NCBI GenBank assembly: GCA_009842375.1
Contig: VYFM01000600.1
Coordinates: forward strand, 1 to 5,851
From: Candidatus Poribacteria bacterium
Lineage (GTDB): Bacteria; Poribacteria; WGA-4E; WGA-3G
DNA: 5,851 bases
Direction of reading: 5' to 3'
Positions 5,708 to 5,851 of this stretch are shown here, one piece after another. Both the position numbers and the translations under genes were made by a program. Under the pieces are notes generated by a model. It saw only the letters and a list, made by a program, of their open reading frames with translations. It did not search any database and was not told the DNA's origin. The stretch's first letter is position 1, and each line of letters opens with the position of its first letter.

Positions 5708-5758
5708 TTTCGAACAAATTCACAGAAAGAATCACTCTTTCTCTCAACCAATGTAAAG

Positions 5759-5851
5759 ATGACTCCTAAAAATCACACTTTGCTATCACTTGTCTGCATA
5801 ATCATCTCTATCAGTATTTATACAGCATACGGTCAAGATGCAGTACCTATT
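5759..5851 (+). CDS. Partial signal-peptide-bearing protein (first 31 residues)
   Basis: An ATG at 5759 opens a frame that runs to the window edge, and 31 codons are visible: MTPKNHTLLSLVCIIISISI, then YTAYGQDAVPI. This is a textbook N-terminal signal peptide with a short basic start, a hydrophobic core at about residues 8-20, and probable cleavage after AYG before QDAVPI. That junction resembles the VYA-QEDVVG junction of the preceding gene. The reading frame is open from the previous stop (5705-5707) with no other ATG, GTG or TTG in frame, so this is the only reasonable start. The ribosome binding site is weak (only UAAAG directly against the ATG), unlike the AAGGAG sites of its neighbours. 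It lies 51 bp downstream of the previous gene and probably belongs to the same unit. Its function cannot be told. Confidence 0.6.
   Translation, partial: MTPKNHTLLSLVCIIISISIYTAYGQDAVPI

Noticed and set aside
5724..5742. AGAAAGA/TCTTTCT hairpin after the beta-domain gene as a terminator
   Set aside because: The stem is seven pairs with few GC pairs, and no T-run follows. It lies just before the next gene's start and is probably chance.

Overview
The window comes from an AT-rich bacterial chromosome with a Gram-negative type of envelope. The evidence is strong AAGGAG-type ribosome binding sites, a lipobox lipoprotein, cleavable signal peptides and TlpA/ResA-like extracytoplasmic redoxins. The combination of TPR-plus-redoxin exported proteins, a conserved unknown protein carrying a GSYWHGIMHRREPDY motif, and intergenic palindromes of the GTAGGTCGGAGTGAGCAAAG type resembles what I recall of Candidatus Poribacteria and relatives. 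This placement is inference from memory and was not tested.

Layout. Positions 1-342 (minus strand) hold the N-terminal part of an unrecognised three-helix membrane protein, cut by the window edge, with a plausible promoter at 385-413. Positions 343-923 are a repeat-rich divergent intergenic region. It contains a 45-bp repeat (418-462), a degenerate inverted-repeat stretch (about 467-618), and a well-bounded MITE-like element (635-838) with perfect 18-bp terminal inverted repeats and a 9-bp target duplication. A candidate promoter lies just beyond that element.

From 924 to the right edge, five plus-strand genes are closely spaced (gaps of 37, 85, 24 and 51 bp) and could be one transcription unit. 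They are: a cytosolic conserved protein of unknown function (924-1514); a lipoprotein with TPR-like helices and a CPPC redoxin domain (1552-2547); a secreted 762-residue protein with TPR-like helices, two CGPC redoxin domains, a Lys/Pro linker and a C-terminal domain that looks LolA-like (2633-4921); a secreted protein with two tandem carboxypeptidase-regulatory-like beta domains and a C-terminal membrane helix (4946-5707); and the start of another signal-peptide-bearing protein (5759 to the edge).

How the genes may work together: four of the five encode exported products, and two of those carry three thioredoxin active sites in total, one membrane-tethered and two in a soluble chain. This suggests an envelope thiol-redox module with associated cell-surface or membrane-anchored beta-domain proteins. 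The operon shows duplication at several scales: paralogous neighbours, a duplicated redoxin inside one protein, and a duplicated beta domain in the next. The substrate and physiological role cannot be read from the sequence.
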